Of a stretch of DNA of 35,563 bases, positions 1-9,454 are shown piece by piece. This DNA is from JAVJUS01 sp040220455 (lineage in GTDB: Bacteria > Pseudomonadota > Alphaproteobacteria > DSM-16000 > Inquilinaceae): positions 1 through 35,563 of the forward strand of contig JAVJUS010000024.1 in the NCBI GenBank assembly GCA_040220455.1, given 5' to 3'. The notes below the pieces were generated by a model that saw nothing but the letters and a program-made list of their open reading frames with translations, had not been told where the DNA came from and made no database searches. The position numbers and the translations under genes were made by a program. Every line of letters begins with the position of its first letter. The stretch's first letter is position 1.

Positions 1-308
1 GCGCGCCGGGCGGCGGCGGCCTGCTCCGCCGGCGAGGCGGCCTCCGGCGAGACGCCGACGAGCCGGGCGAACCAGGCGTCGAGCGCCCGTTCGGCCCGCG
101 CCGGCGCGGCCGCGGCGCTCTCGCCCTCGGCCAGGCATTCGGCGACGAAGCGCTCGGCGAGGCGGTCGCGCTCGGCCGCTTCGCGCACGCCCAGCCCCTC
201 GAACAGCGCGCGCAGGCGGTCGGCGCCGCGACAGGCGGTCGTCGCGTCGCTCCCGCCGGCGAAGACCCCGGGGAGGAATCGGGAGTCCGTCGGCATCAGG
301 GTGTCCAT
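1..308 (-). CDS. Partial unidentified protein downstream of opgG (N-terminus only)
   Basis: An open frame runs off the left edge with 102 whole codons visible. The chosen ATG overlaps the end of opgG by 13 bases and has a GGAG six bases upstream (complement of 315-318). An alternative ATG at 296 shares one base with the opgG stop. The visible residues are Ala/Glu/Arg-rich and helical, with no membrane segment and no motif I recognise. Because opgG is commonly followed by opgH, the glucan glucosyltransferase, this could be the cytoplasmic N-terminus of OpgH. That rests on position only. Confidence 0.5.
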   Translation of the reverse strand, partial: MDTLMPTDSRFLPGVFAGGSDATTACRGADRLRALFEGLGVREAAERDRLAERFVAECLAEGESAAAAPARAERALDAWFARLVGVSPEAASPAEQAAAARR

Positions 309-1897
309 TGGTAGCTCCAGGTCTCGCTGAGCACCGACCCGCCCCGGTGCAGCCTCAGGCGGAATTCGACGGGCGGCCGGCTGTCCTCCGGCCGCAGATC
401 GAAGAAGACCCGGCGGCCGCCCGTCACTGGGTTGGCCTGGACCACCGGCTCCGTCGTGGCGCCGCGAACGACGCCCAACTCGGCATTAACGATTTCGTCG
501 GCGGGGAGTTCCGACAAGGGGCCGCCGGCGAAATCGACGACGAATTTCCGTCCCTGCCCCGCGCTGTCGGTGCCCGGAACCCCACCCGCGCCGACCCGCG
601 TATCGACCACGCGGGCGAGCGACGGCGGAAAGGGCGTGTCCTTGCACCAGTGCAGCCGGTAGGCGAGCCGGTATTCGCCGCCCGGCTCCGGCGGCGACCC
701 GGGCACCCAGAAGGCGACGATGTTGTCGTTGACCTCCGCGTCGGTCGGCAGCTCGAACAGCCGCACCTGCCCCCGGCCCCAGTCCGATCGCGGCTCGACC
801 CACAGCCCCGGGCGCAGGTCGTAGCGTGCCTCCAGATCCTCGTAGGCGTCGAAGTCGCGGGTGCGCTGCATCAGCCCGAAGCCGCGCGGGTTCGTGTCGC
901 CGTAGACCGCCTGGCGCAGCCGGCGCGGATTGGCGAGCGGGCGCCAGATGCGCTCGCCCCCGCCGGTCCAGATCTCCAGCCCCTCGCTGTCGTGGACGGC
1001 CGGGCGGAAGTCGTCGACATCGCCCCGGTCGGCCGGGCCGAAGAGGTACATGCTGGTCAGCGGCGCGACGCCGAACAGGTCGATCGCCTCGCGCGGGAAG
1101 AGCGCGGCGTCGACATCCATCTCGGTCGTCGCGCCCGGGCGGATGGCGAAACGGTAGGCACCGGCGACGCTCGGCCCGTCGAGCAGGGCATGGAGCACGA
1201 TCTCGCTCGCCCCGGGGCGCGGGCGCTCCAGCCAGAAGGCGACGAAGTCCGGGAACTCCTCGCCCTCGGACTGCCCCGTGTTCACCGCGATGCCGCGGGC
1301 CGACAGGCCGTAGCGCTGGCCGGCGCCGACCGCGCGGAAGTAGCTCGCCCCCAGGAAGACCGCCAGCTCGTCGAAGACGTCCGGACGGTTGAGCGGGGCG
1401 TGCAGGCGGAAGCCGGCGAAACCCAGATCGTCGGGCATGTCGGCCGGCGGGCCGTCGGGGAATTCCTCCGCGCCGAAGGTGAACAGCGCCGGGTCGTAGA
1501 GCACCTCGCGCGCCTGGCCCTCCTCGACCACGAAAACATGCACCGGGGTCTCGTAGAAGGATCCCAGATGGAAGAACTGGACCCGGTAGGGCCGGTCGGC
1601 GTCCGACCACAGCGCGGCGTCGGGCCGGAAGCGGATCGCCCTGTGCCGGTCGTAGCCGAGATCGGCGACCGGGCCGGGCACCTCGTCGGCGCGCGGCCGA
1701 AACGCCTCGCCGGCCAGCGCCCGGGCCCGCTCGCGCAGGCTCGCCGGGTCGAAGGGCGTCGCCTCACCCAGCCGTATGCCCGGCGGGGCCGGCGGCTCCT
1801 CGGACGCGTCGGCCGCCAGGCCCGACGCCGATCGCGCGAAGGCGAAGGCGGCGGCGAGCCCGGCCGACGCGCGCAGCACGGCGCGGCGTTCGACCAT
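296..1897 (-). CDS. opgG: Periplasmic glucan biosynthesis protein OpgG/MdoG
   Basis: 533 residues, the usual length for the OpgG/OpgD family, which acts in the periplasm on the beta-glucan backbone of osmoregulated periplasmic glucans. Strong family signatures are visible: a LGASYFRAVG...YGLSARG block, GEEFPDFVAFWLERP, a DFDAYEDLEARYDLRPGLWVEP block, and DWGRGQVRLFELPT followed by NDNIVAFWVP. The start was placed at the ATG encoding MVERRAVLRASAG, because this gives a signal peptide with an ERRAVLR motif close to a twin-arginine signal. The open frame extends further upstream but that stretch looks non-coding. The next gene overlaps its stop, suggesting translational coupling. OpgG and OpgD are not easily told apart by eye; the Tat-like signal would fit OpgD. 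Confidence 0.9.
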   Translation of the reverse strand: MVERRAVLRASAGLAAAFAFARSASGLAADASEEPPAPPGIRLGEATPFDPASLRERARALAGEAFRPRADEVPGPVADLGYDRHRAIRFRPDAALWSDADRPYRVQFFHLGSFYETPVHVFVVEEGQAREVLYDPALFTFGAEEFPDGPPADMPDDLGFAGFRLHAPLNRPDVFDELAVFLGASYFRAVGAGQRYGLSARGIAVNTGQSEGEEFPDFVAFWLERPRPGASEIVLHALLDGPSVAGAYRFAIRPGATTEMDVDAALFPREAIDLFGVAPLTSMYLFGPADRGDVDDFRPAVHDSEGLEIWTGGGERIWRPLANPRRLRQAVYGDTNPRGFGLMQRTRDFDAYEDLEARYDLRPGLWVEPRSDWGRGQVRLFELPTDAEVNDNIVAFWVPGSPPEPGGEYRLAYRLHWCKDTPFPPSLARVVDTRVGAGGVPGTDSAGQGRKFVVDFAGGPLSELPADEIVNAELGVVRGATTEPVVQANPVTGGRRVFFDLRPEDSRPPVEFRLRLHRGGSVLSETWSYQWTP

Positions 1898-2095
1898 GAT
1901 CACCCGTTGTCCCGTCGGCGCCGCCACCCGATCCACCCGTCCGTCGGGCGCTCGGGTCGCGGCACGGCATTCGGCCCCCGCCAAGTCCGGATTCCAGGCG
2001 GCGACTTATGTCGGAAATGTGACGTGTGTGCGCTGCAACAAGGCCGCGCGGGCTGCAAATGAGAGAGCGGGCGCGACCGGACGGCGCGCTTTCGC

Positions 2096-2119
2096 GATCG
2101 CCCGGCGCGCCCGGCGATC
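2096..2119 (-). terminator. Possible hairpin at the end of dnaJ
   Basis: A 7-bp inverted repeat, GATCGCC (2096-2102) and GGCGATC (2113-2119), overlaps the dnaJ stop codon. There is no T-run after it on the minus strand, so it is at best a weak or Rho-assisted end. Confidence 0.25.
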
Positions 2120-3281
2120 ATTCCTTGTTGAGATGATCGTCCAGGAATTCCTTCACCCGGGCGAAGAATCCGTGATGCTCCGGATTCGTCCGCTCGTCGC
2201 CGGATTCCTTGGCGAACTCCTCCAGAAGTTCGCGCTGGCGCTTGGTCAGGTTGACCGGCGTCTCGGTCTGGACCTCGACATACATGTCGCCGCGGATGGT
2301 CGAGCGCAGCACCGACATGCCCTTCATGCGCAGCCGGAACTGGGCGCCGGCCTGGGTGCCGGCCGGCACCGTCACCCGGGCGCGGTTGCCGTCGATGGTC
2401 GGCACCTCGATCTGGCCGCCGAGCGCGGCGGTCGTCATCGGGATCGGCACCCGGCAATGCAGGTCCGAGCCCTCGCGCTGGAAGATCGGGTGCGGCTTGA
2501 TGCCCAGGAAGATGTAGAGGTCGCCCGGCGGTGCGCCGCGCAGCCCGGCCTCGCCCTCGCCGGCCAGGCGGATGCGCGTGCCGTCGTCGACGCCGGCCGG
2601 GATGTTGACCTGGAGCGAGCGCTCCTTCTGCGTCCGCCCGGCGCCGCCGCAGGCCTTGCACGGGTCCTTGATGACCCGGCCGGCGCCCGAGCAGTTGGGG
2701 CAGGTCCGCTCGATCGTGAAGAAGCCCTGCTGGGCGCGAACCTTGCCCATGCCCTGGCAGGTCGGGCAGAGCACCGGCTCGGCCCCGCCCTCGGCGCCGG
2801 AGCCGTGGCACTCCTCGCAGACGATCGAGGTCGGCACGCGGATCGAGGCCTGCTTACCGCGGAAGGCCTCCTCCAGCGAGATCTCCATGTTGTAGCGCAG
2901 ATCGGCGCCGCGGCCGGAGGTCCCGCGGCCGCGCCGGCCGCCGGCGCCGCCCATGAACTCGCCGAACATCTCGTCGAAGATGTCGGCGAAGCCGGCGCCG
3001 AAGTCGAAGCCCCCGGCGCGTCCGCCGGGGCCGCCAGGCCCGCCGCCGGCGGACCCGTCGAAGGCGGCGTGGCCGAACCGGTCGTAGGCCGCGCGCTTCT
3101 GCTGGTCCTTGAGGACGTCGTAGGCCTCGTTGATTTCCTTGAACTTCTGCTCGGCGTCCTTGTCGTCCGGATTGCGGTCCGGATGGTAGGACATCGCGAG
3201 CTTTCGGTAGGCCTTCTTGATGTCGTCGGCACTGGCGTTCCGGCCGACGCCGAGCGTCTCGTAGTAGTCCTGCTTCGCCAT
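2118..3281 (-). CDS. dnaJ: Chaperone protein DnaJ
   Basis: 387 residues, full length for a type I Hsp40 that stimulates the DnaK ATPase and delivers unfolded clients in the cytoplasm. The J domain lies at residues 5-70 with the HPD motif at 33-35. A Gly/Phe-rich linker follows (about 77-120). Four zinc-binding repeats have cysteine pairs at 155/158, 172/175, 194/197 and 208/211, each followed by G-x-G. The C-terminal substrate-binding domains follow. The start MAKQDYYETLGV is standard. It lies 239 bases downstream of dnaK on the same strand, the usual dnaK-dnaJ order. The spacer holds a strong hairpin (3440-3490) that could tune the dnaJ:dnaK ratio. Confidence 0.98.
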   Translation of the reverse strand: MAKQDYYETLGVGRNASADDIKKAYRKLAMSYHPDRNPDDKDAEQKFKEINEAYDVLKDQQKRAAYDRFGHAAFDGSAGGGPGGPGGRAGGFDFGAGFADIFDEMFGEFMGGAGGRRGRGTSGRGADLRYNMEISLEEAFRGKQASIRVPTSIVCEECHGSGAEGGAEPVLCPTCQGMGKVRAQQGFFTIERTCPNCSGAGRVIKDPCKACGGAGRTQKERSLQVNIPAGVDDGTRIRLAGEGEAGLRGAPPGDLYIFLGIKPHPIFQREGSDLHCRVPIPMTTAALGGQIEVPTIDGNRARVTVPAGTQAGAQFRLRMKGMSVLRSTIRGDMYVEVQTETPVNLTKRQRELLEEFAKESGDERTNPEHHGFFARVKEFLDDHLNKE

Positions 3282-3439
3282 GGGCCCTGCCTACCCGGTC
3301 CCTGTGCGGTTGTTGTTCGACGGGCGGCGGTCCGTCAGGGGATCACGGCCGCGCCCCTTGTCGGCGTCGTGGCTCCGGTCGCCGCCGATCCCCGCGCGGC
3401 CCCGCCGCGGCGCCGATGCCGACAGGCAAGGCGCCAGGG

Positions 3440-3490
3440 GGCCCGACGGACGACGGGCCCGGCCGCGCGGGGCGACCGGGCCGTCGGGCC
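3440..3490 (-). other. Strong hairpin in the dnaK-dnaJ spacer
   Basis: A 10-bp perfect inverted repeat, GGCCCGACGG (3440-3449) and CCGTCGGGCC (3481-3490), encloses an inner 5-bp stem CCCGG/CCGGG (3458-3462 / 3476-3480). The inner stem starts directly on the 3' side of the outer one, with an 8-base bulge on the other side. No T-run follows on either strand. It may act as an mRNA stabiliser, processing site or partial terminator between dnaK and dnaJ. The function is inferred. Confidence 0.4.
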
Positions 3491-3520
3491 GTCGGAGAGG
3501 GTCGGTCGACCGGGCGCCGG

Positions 3521-5446
<1,926 letters not shown>

Positions 5447-5616
5447 CTTGTCCTCATCCTCGTAAATCGGCAGACGCTCGGGAGGCCCGTCTCGGAAAAT
5501 CAGGCGCCTCCGCTCGATCCCCTGATCGTCGGCAGCCACCGCAGCGGCGTTCGCCACGCCTCGTTGCCGAGGCCGCGGCGCCCGAGCCGTCCCGGCCGCG
5601 CCGCGATCTGCGGGAG

Positions 5617-5645
5617 ATATAGGCGAGCCCCCCGGCCCCTGCAAC
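5617..5645 (-). promoter_or_regulatory. Candidate heat-shock (RpoH) promoter of dnaK
   Basis: Reading the minus strand, GTTG (5645-5642) is followed by 18 bases and then CCTATAT (5623-5617). From memory the alphaproteobacterial RpoH consensus is CTTG-N17/18-CYTATNT, so this site has three of four -35 bases and every fixed -10 base. It points towards dnaK, whose ATG is about 170 bases downstream. No CIRCE inverted repeat (TTAGCACTC-N9-GAGTGCTAA) is present here. Confidence 0.55.
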
Positions 5646-5733
5646 CGCGCGGCGCCGCCCTCGTCGGCGGTAGGTCGCCGGCCGAAGGGTCGCGTCGGAA
5701 GATCGGGAGAGGCGTGGCCGGCCCGCCCGGCTG

Positions 5734-6537
5734 TCAGGCGACGCGCGGCAGGGCCGGGCCGAGCATCAGGAATCCGGCGGCGAAGCCGGCCAGATGCGCC
5801 TCCCAGGCGATATCGGCGTCGACGCCAAGGATGGCCCCGCCGAACAGCGCGAAGAGCAGGTTCACCACCACGAGCGCCAGGATCAGATTCAGCCCCAGCC
5901 GTCGCGCCGCCCGGCCGCCGCGGTGGAAGATCATCAGCGCGACCGCCGCCCCCATGGCGCCGGCGACGCCGCCCGAGGCGCCGAACATCACCGTCATGTC
6001 GCCCGCCCCGGCGAGCCGGTCGGCGGCGATCTGGACGACCGCGCCGAGCGCCGCGGACAGGGCGAAGAGCGTCAGGAAACGGCGCGTGCCGACGACCCGC
6101 TCGACCAGGCTGCCGAAGGCGAGCAGGAAGCCGGCATTGGCCAGCACATGGATCAGGTCGTAATGGACCAGGGTGTGGCTGACCAGGTTCGCCGCCGCCA
6201 GCAGCCCGGTCCCCGACAGCGGGTCGGCGAGCGCGAGCATGGCGCGGCCCGGGATGACGCTCAGCTCGACGATCAGCGTATGCTGCAGGCCCTCCGGCCC
6301 CAGCCGGATGACCGCGAAGAAGGCCAATATGACCACCACCAGTCCCAGCGTGCCCGGCGGCGCGTTGATCGCCGGCTCGCGCGGCGGCGGGGGTGGCGGC
6401 TCGTGCGGCGGGGGGCCGCCCGGATCGCCGGGACCGCCCGGCCGGTCGCCGCCCCGCTCGCCATCCGGAGCGGGCATGGCGGGAGAGGCCGCGGGGCCGG
6501 CGGGTGAGGCGTCTGTCGGGAGGATCATGCGCTCCAT
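5734..6537 (-). CDS. Rhomboid family intramembrane serine protease
   Basis: 267 residues. After a Pro/Gly-rich cytoplasmic tail of about 60 residues come six or so membrane segments. The catalytic motif GASGG (Ser188) and the partner His in AHLAGFAAG (His248) are present, as is the HxxxN stretch H130-N134 that forms part of the oxyanion hole. Rhomboids cleave transmembrane segments of other membrane proteins within the bilayer; the substrate cannot be told. The start at MERMIL was chosen as the first ATG after the divergent gene's promoter region; the ATG at 6528 is an alternative. It is followed by 287 bases of dnaK leader and promoter, so it is probably its own unit. The long Pro-rich N-terminal tail is unusual. 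Confidence 0.88.
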   Translation of the reverse strand: MERMILPTDASPAGPAASPAMPAPDGERGGDRPGGPGDPGGPPPHEPPPPPPREPAINAPPGTLGLVVVILAFFAVIRLGPEGLQHTLIVELSVIPGRAMLALADPLSGTGLLAAANLVSHTLVHYDLIHVLANAGFLLAFGSLVERVVGTRRFLTLFALSAALGAVVQIAADRLAGAGDMTVMFGASGGVAGAMGAAVALMIFHRGGRAARRLGLNLILALVVVNLLFALFGGAILGVDADIAWEAHLAGFAAGFLMLGPALPRVA

Positions 6538-6573
6538 ATCGTGCGCGCGCCGGATCGGGCAAGCTCGGCCGCC

Positions 6574-7512
6574 ATGATCGTCTCCGCCAGCTATCGCACC
6601 GACATTCCGGCCTTCTACGGCCGCTGGTTCCTGGCCCGGCTGGCGGAAGGGCGGTGCGCGGTGCCCAACCCCTACGGCTCGAAGCCCTACACCGTAAGGC
6701 TCGACCGGGATGCCGTCGACGGCTTCGTGTTCTGGACCAAGAACCTGGGGCCCTTCGCCGAGGCGCTGGCGACGGTCGAGGCGCGGGGCACGCCCTATGT
6801 CGTGCAGTACACCGTCACCGGCTATCCGCGCGCGCTGGAGACCTCGGTCACCGATGCCGCGCGGGCCGTCGGCCATATCCGCGACCTCGCCGCCCGGCAC
6901 GGGCCGCGCGCGGCGGTCTGGCGCTACGACCCGATCCTGGTCACCGACCTGACGGAGACGGCCTGGCACCGGGACAATTTCGCAGCTCTGGCCGGCGCGC
7001 TGGCGGGCGCGGTCGACGAGGTGGTGGTCTCCTTCGCGCAACTCTACGCCAAGACCCGGCGCAACACCGACGCGGCGGCCCGCCGGGCGGGATTTTCCTG
7101 GCGCGACCCGCCCGACGACGAGAAGCGGGCGCTGGCGGCGGACCTCGCCGCCATCGCGGCAGAGCACGGCATGGCGCTGACCCTGTGCACCCAGCCCGCG
7201 CTGCTGGCGGATCTCGAGGCCAAGGGGGCACCCGTGAACCCGGCGCGCTGCGTCGACGCCGGGCGCCTGTCCGACCTCGCCGGCCGGCCGATCGGCGCGC
7301 GGACCAAGGGCAACCGCCCCGGCTGCCTGTGCGCGGAGAGCCGGGACATCGGCGTCTACGACACCTGCCCGCACGGCTGCGTCTACTGCTACGCCGTCCG
7401 GCACCGCGACAAGGCCCGCCGCGCCCACCGCGCCCACGACCCGGCCGCCCCGTCGCTCGCGGCGGGGGTGGGCTGGCCGCCGCCACACGATCCGGGCGGT
7501 TCGCTTATCTAG
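6574..7512 (+). CDS. DUF1848 family protein, probable Fe-S enzyme
   Basis: 312 residues. The N-terminus MIVSASYRTDIPAFYGRWF, the motifs FVFWTKN, QYTVTGYP, VWRYDPI and VSFAQLYAKT, and the C-terminal block CLCAESRDIGVYDTCPHGCVYCYA are hallmarks of the DUF1848 family. Five cysteines lie at 251, 253, 265, 269 and 272; the last three form CxxxCxxC, the spacing used by radical-SAM enzymes to hold a [4Fe-4S] cluster, but at the C-terminus rather than the N-terminus. The reaction is unknown. The start at 6574 is chosen for the conserved MIVSAS; a GTG at 6541 is in frame but adds unconserved residues. It is divergent from the rhomboid gene with a 36-base gap, so the two may share a regulatory region. 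Confidence 0.88.
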   Translation: MIVSASYRTDIPAFYGRWFLARLAEGRCAVPNPYGSKPYTVRLDRDAVDGFVFWTKNLGPFAEALATVEARGTPYVVQYTVTGYPRALETSVTDAARAVGHIRDLAARHGPRAAVWRYDPILVTDLTETAWHRDNFAALAGALAGAVDEVVVSFAQLYAKTRRNTDAAARRAGFSWRDPPDDEKRALAADLAAIAAEHGMALTLCTQPALLADLEAKGAPVNPARCVDAGRLSDLAGRPIGARTKGNRPGCLCAESRDIGVYDTCPHGCVYCYAVRHRDKARRAHRAHDPAAPSLAAGVGWPPPHDPGGSLI

Positions 7513-7611
7513 TTATATTCTTTTAAATTTAATTATTTACACCTTAAGCTATTTAGAAGATGCTCTTAGAAGTTGCCCACTCATCGGGCACGATAATCCT
7601 CGGGTATTCAT
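7513..7611 (+). promoter_or_regulatory. AT-rich promoter region before azlC
   Basis: About 60 bases (7505-7565) are almost pure A/T in an otherwise ~70 % GC window, and this is the only upstream region for the azlC unit. A small hairpin TGCCC...GGGCA follows near 7574-7590. I cannot assign a clear -35/-10 pair. An AT-rich leader of this kind is typical of Lrp- or nucleoid-protein-controlled amino-acid exporter genes, but that is inference. Confidence 0.4.
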
Positions 7612-8328
7612 GTGATCGAACAGGTTCTGCCTCGCGCCGATGATGGAAGCTGGCTTTCCGGGCTCGCGAAATCGACGCCGATCCTGCTCGGCTATCTCCC
7701 CGTCGGCTTCGCCTTCGGGATCCTGGCCCTGGAGACCGGTCTCTCGCCGGTCAACACGATCGCCATGTCCGCGCTCGTCCTGGGCGCCGCGTCGCAGCTC
7801 GTGGCGATCGGCCAGCTCGCCGTGGGCATGCCGGCGCCGACGATCATCGCCACGACCTTCATCGTGAACCTGCGCCACATGCTCATGGCCTCGGCGCTGG
7901 CGCCGTACTTGCGCGGCTGGCCGCGCTGGCGCATCGCGGTCTTCGCCTACGGCCTGACCGACGAGGCTTTCGCGCTGCATGCCGAGCGCGTGACGCGCGG
8001 GCCGCTGATGCCGCCGGAGGCGGTGACCATCAACCTGATGGCCCATGGAAGCTGGGTCGCCGGCACCGTGCTCGGCGTCGTCGCCGGCCGGCTCGTGGCG
8101 GATATCGAGGGGCTGGGCATCGACTACGCGCTGGCGGCGATGTTCATCGCGCTGCTGGTCCTGCAGATCCGCTCGCTCCTGCTGCTCGCCGTCGCCGGCG
8201 CCTCGGCCGCGATCGCGGTGGGGCTGGCGCTCGCGGGCATCGACTACTGGAACGTCGTCATCGCGACGCTGATCGCGGCGACGGCGGGGGTGGGGATCCG
8301 GTCATGGATCAGCACGCGGTCTTCCTGA
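7612..8328 (+). CDS. azlC: AzlC family branched-chain amino acid exporter, large subunit
   Basis: 238 residues with about seven membrane segments. GYLPVGFAFGILALETGLS is the conserved AzlC N-terminal motif, and NLRHMLMASALAP and DEAFAL are further family blocks. AzlC (BrnF) with the small partner AzlD (BrnE) forms an inner-membrane exporter of leucine, isoleucine, valine or related compounds. The only usable start in this frame is GTG at 7612, since a stop lies six codons upstream, and no clear ribosome site precedes it. It overlaps azlD by 25 bases and heads a unit with a 2-oxoglutarate dioxygenase and an acetyltransferase, suggesting the exported compound is a modified amino acid. Confidence 0.9.
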   Translation: MIEQVLPRADDGSWLSGLAKSTPILLGYLPVGFAFGILALETGLSPVNTIAMSALVLGAASQLVAIGQLAVGMPAPTIIATTFIVNLRHMLMASALAPYLRGWPRWRIAVFAYGLTDEAFALHAERVTRGPLMPPEAVTINLMAHGSWVAGTVLGVVAGRLVADIEGLGIDYALAAMFIALLVLQIRSLLLLAVAGASAAIAVGLALAGIDYWNVVIATLIAATAGVGIRSWISTRSS

Positions 8329-8633
8329 TCATCCTCGGCATGACCGCGGTGACGTATCTGCCGCGGCTCCTGCCGGCCCTGCTGCTCTCGTCCCGCCGGC
8401 TTCCCCGGCCGGTGGAAATCTGGCTCGGCTACGTCCCGGCCGCGGTGCTGGCCGCCATGCTCGCGCCGACACTGGTCCTGCGCGACGGGGCGATCGCGCT
8501 CGGCTTCGACAACCTTTTCCTCTGGGCCGCGGTGCCCACAACGCTGGTGGCGATCGCGACGCGCAGCCTGTTCGCCACCGTGCTCGCCGGGATGGCCGTG
8601 GTGGCCGCGACGCGCTGGTTCACCGGCGCCTGA
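8304..8633 (+). CDS. azlD: AzlD family branched-chain amino acid exporter, small subunit
   Basis: 109 residues and four hydrophobic segments. The family motif TYLPRLLPALLLSSRRLPRPVEIWLGYVPAAVLAAM is evident. AzlD is the obligate small partner of AzlC in the inner membrane. Its ATG lies inside the end of azlC (25-base overlap), which points to coupled translation. The next gene starts 65 bases on, with its own ribosome site. Confidence 0.92.
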   Translation: MDQHAVFLIILGMTAVTYLPRLLPALLLSSRRLPRPVEIWLGYVPAAVLAAMLAPTLVLRDGAIALGFDNLFLWAAVPTTLVAIATRSLFATVLAGMAVVAATRWFTGA

Positions 8634-8698
8634 CGGATTTCGCAAGGACACGGGCGACGGCGTCCCGGCGCCCCCCAAGTGACGACGGAGATCATGTG

Positions 8699-9454
8699 AT
8701 GACGGATATCCTGGAAGCTCCGACCCTCGCGCCGAGCGTTCGAGACGACGTCGCCCGGCAGGGCTACGCCACCCTGTCGGGCGGCGCCTTCGATCTCTCC
8801 GGCGACCATGCCGAGGCGCTCCGGGCCGAATGGGGCGCCATGGACCCGGATCCGCATTTCGGCGGCGATCCGGAGAAGGCGTGGCGGACCCGGCGCTATT
8901 CGGACTTCGACTTCGACCCGGCCGCCCGCCGCATCCTGGGCCGCCGGTCCCATGCCGCGTACTACCAGTCCCGCCGCCAGAACGCCTATGCCGGCGGGAT
9001 CGAGCGGCATTTCGGGGACGTGACGGACGCCACCGTCGCCAATCCCCTCTTCAACGCCCTGGTCGCCTGGGACTTCGACCAATGGCCGATCGACGCGGCG
9101 TATCTGGACCGGACCTGGGTCTGCCAGGTCCACCAGATCCGGATCCACGTAACGGCGGGCCACACGACGCCCGTGACGCCCGAGGGCGTGCATTCCGACG
9201 GCTACCCTTTCGCCGGGGTCCATCTGATCGACCGTGCCGGGGTCACCGGAGGCCAGAGCACGGTCTACACCCGCGACGCCGAGCCGCTGGCGAGCCTGAC
9301 CTTCGAGACGCCGCTGGACACGCTCGTCTTCGAGGACCGGGAGATGAAGCACTACGTCACGCCGATCACCAACCCCGGGCAGGGCATCGCTCACCGGGAC
9401 ATACTGGCGATCAGCTTCTCCCTGCCCGACAGCCCCTATGCGACCGACGTCTGA
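8699..9454 (+). CDS. 2-oxoglutarate/Fe(II) dioxygenase, PF10014 (amino acid hydroxylase-like)
   Basis: 251 residues. It resembles the 2OG-Fe_Oxy_2 family (PF10014), whose characterised members hydroxylate free aliphatic L-amino acids such as isoleucine, using 2-oxoglutarate and O2. The iron ligands are visible as HxD in EGVHSDGYPF (His165, Asp167) and a distal His in MKHYVTPI (His218). Arg233 in AHRDILAISFSL is placed to bind 2-oxoglutarate. The ATG at 8699 is preferred over GTG at 8696 because GGAG lies eight bases before it. The gene sits between azlD and a GNAT gene that overlaps its end by 17 bases, so the product is probably modified further or exported. The substrate is not shown by the sequence; isoleucine, leucine or valine are the best guesses from context. 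Confidence 0.85.
   Translation: MTDILEAPTLAPSVRDDVARQGYATLSGGAFDLSGDHAEALRAEWGAMDPDPHFGGDPEKAWRTRRYSDFDFDPAARRILGRRSHAAYYQSRRQNAYAGGIERHFGDVTDATVANPLFNALVAWDFDQWPIDAAYLDRTWVCQVHQIRIHVTAGHTTPVTPEGVHSDGYPFAGVHLIDRAGVTGGQSTVYTRDAEPLASLTFETPLDTLVFEDREMKHYVTPITNPGQGIAHRDILAISFSLPDSPYATDV

Noticed and set aside
308..2062. Long plus-strand open frame opposite opgG
   Set aside because: It mirrors the minus-strand gene, has a composition without recognisable domains, and arises from the high GC content.
5447..6562. Upstream extension of dnaK
   Set aside because: It would add over 350 unrelated residues; the conserved MAKVIGIDLGTT start with a ribosome site is at 5446.
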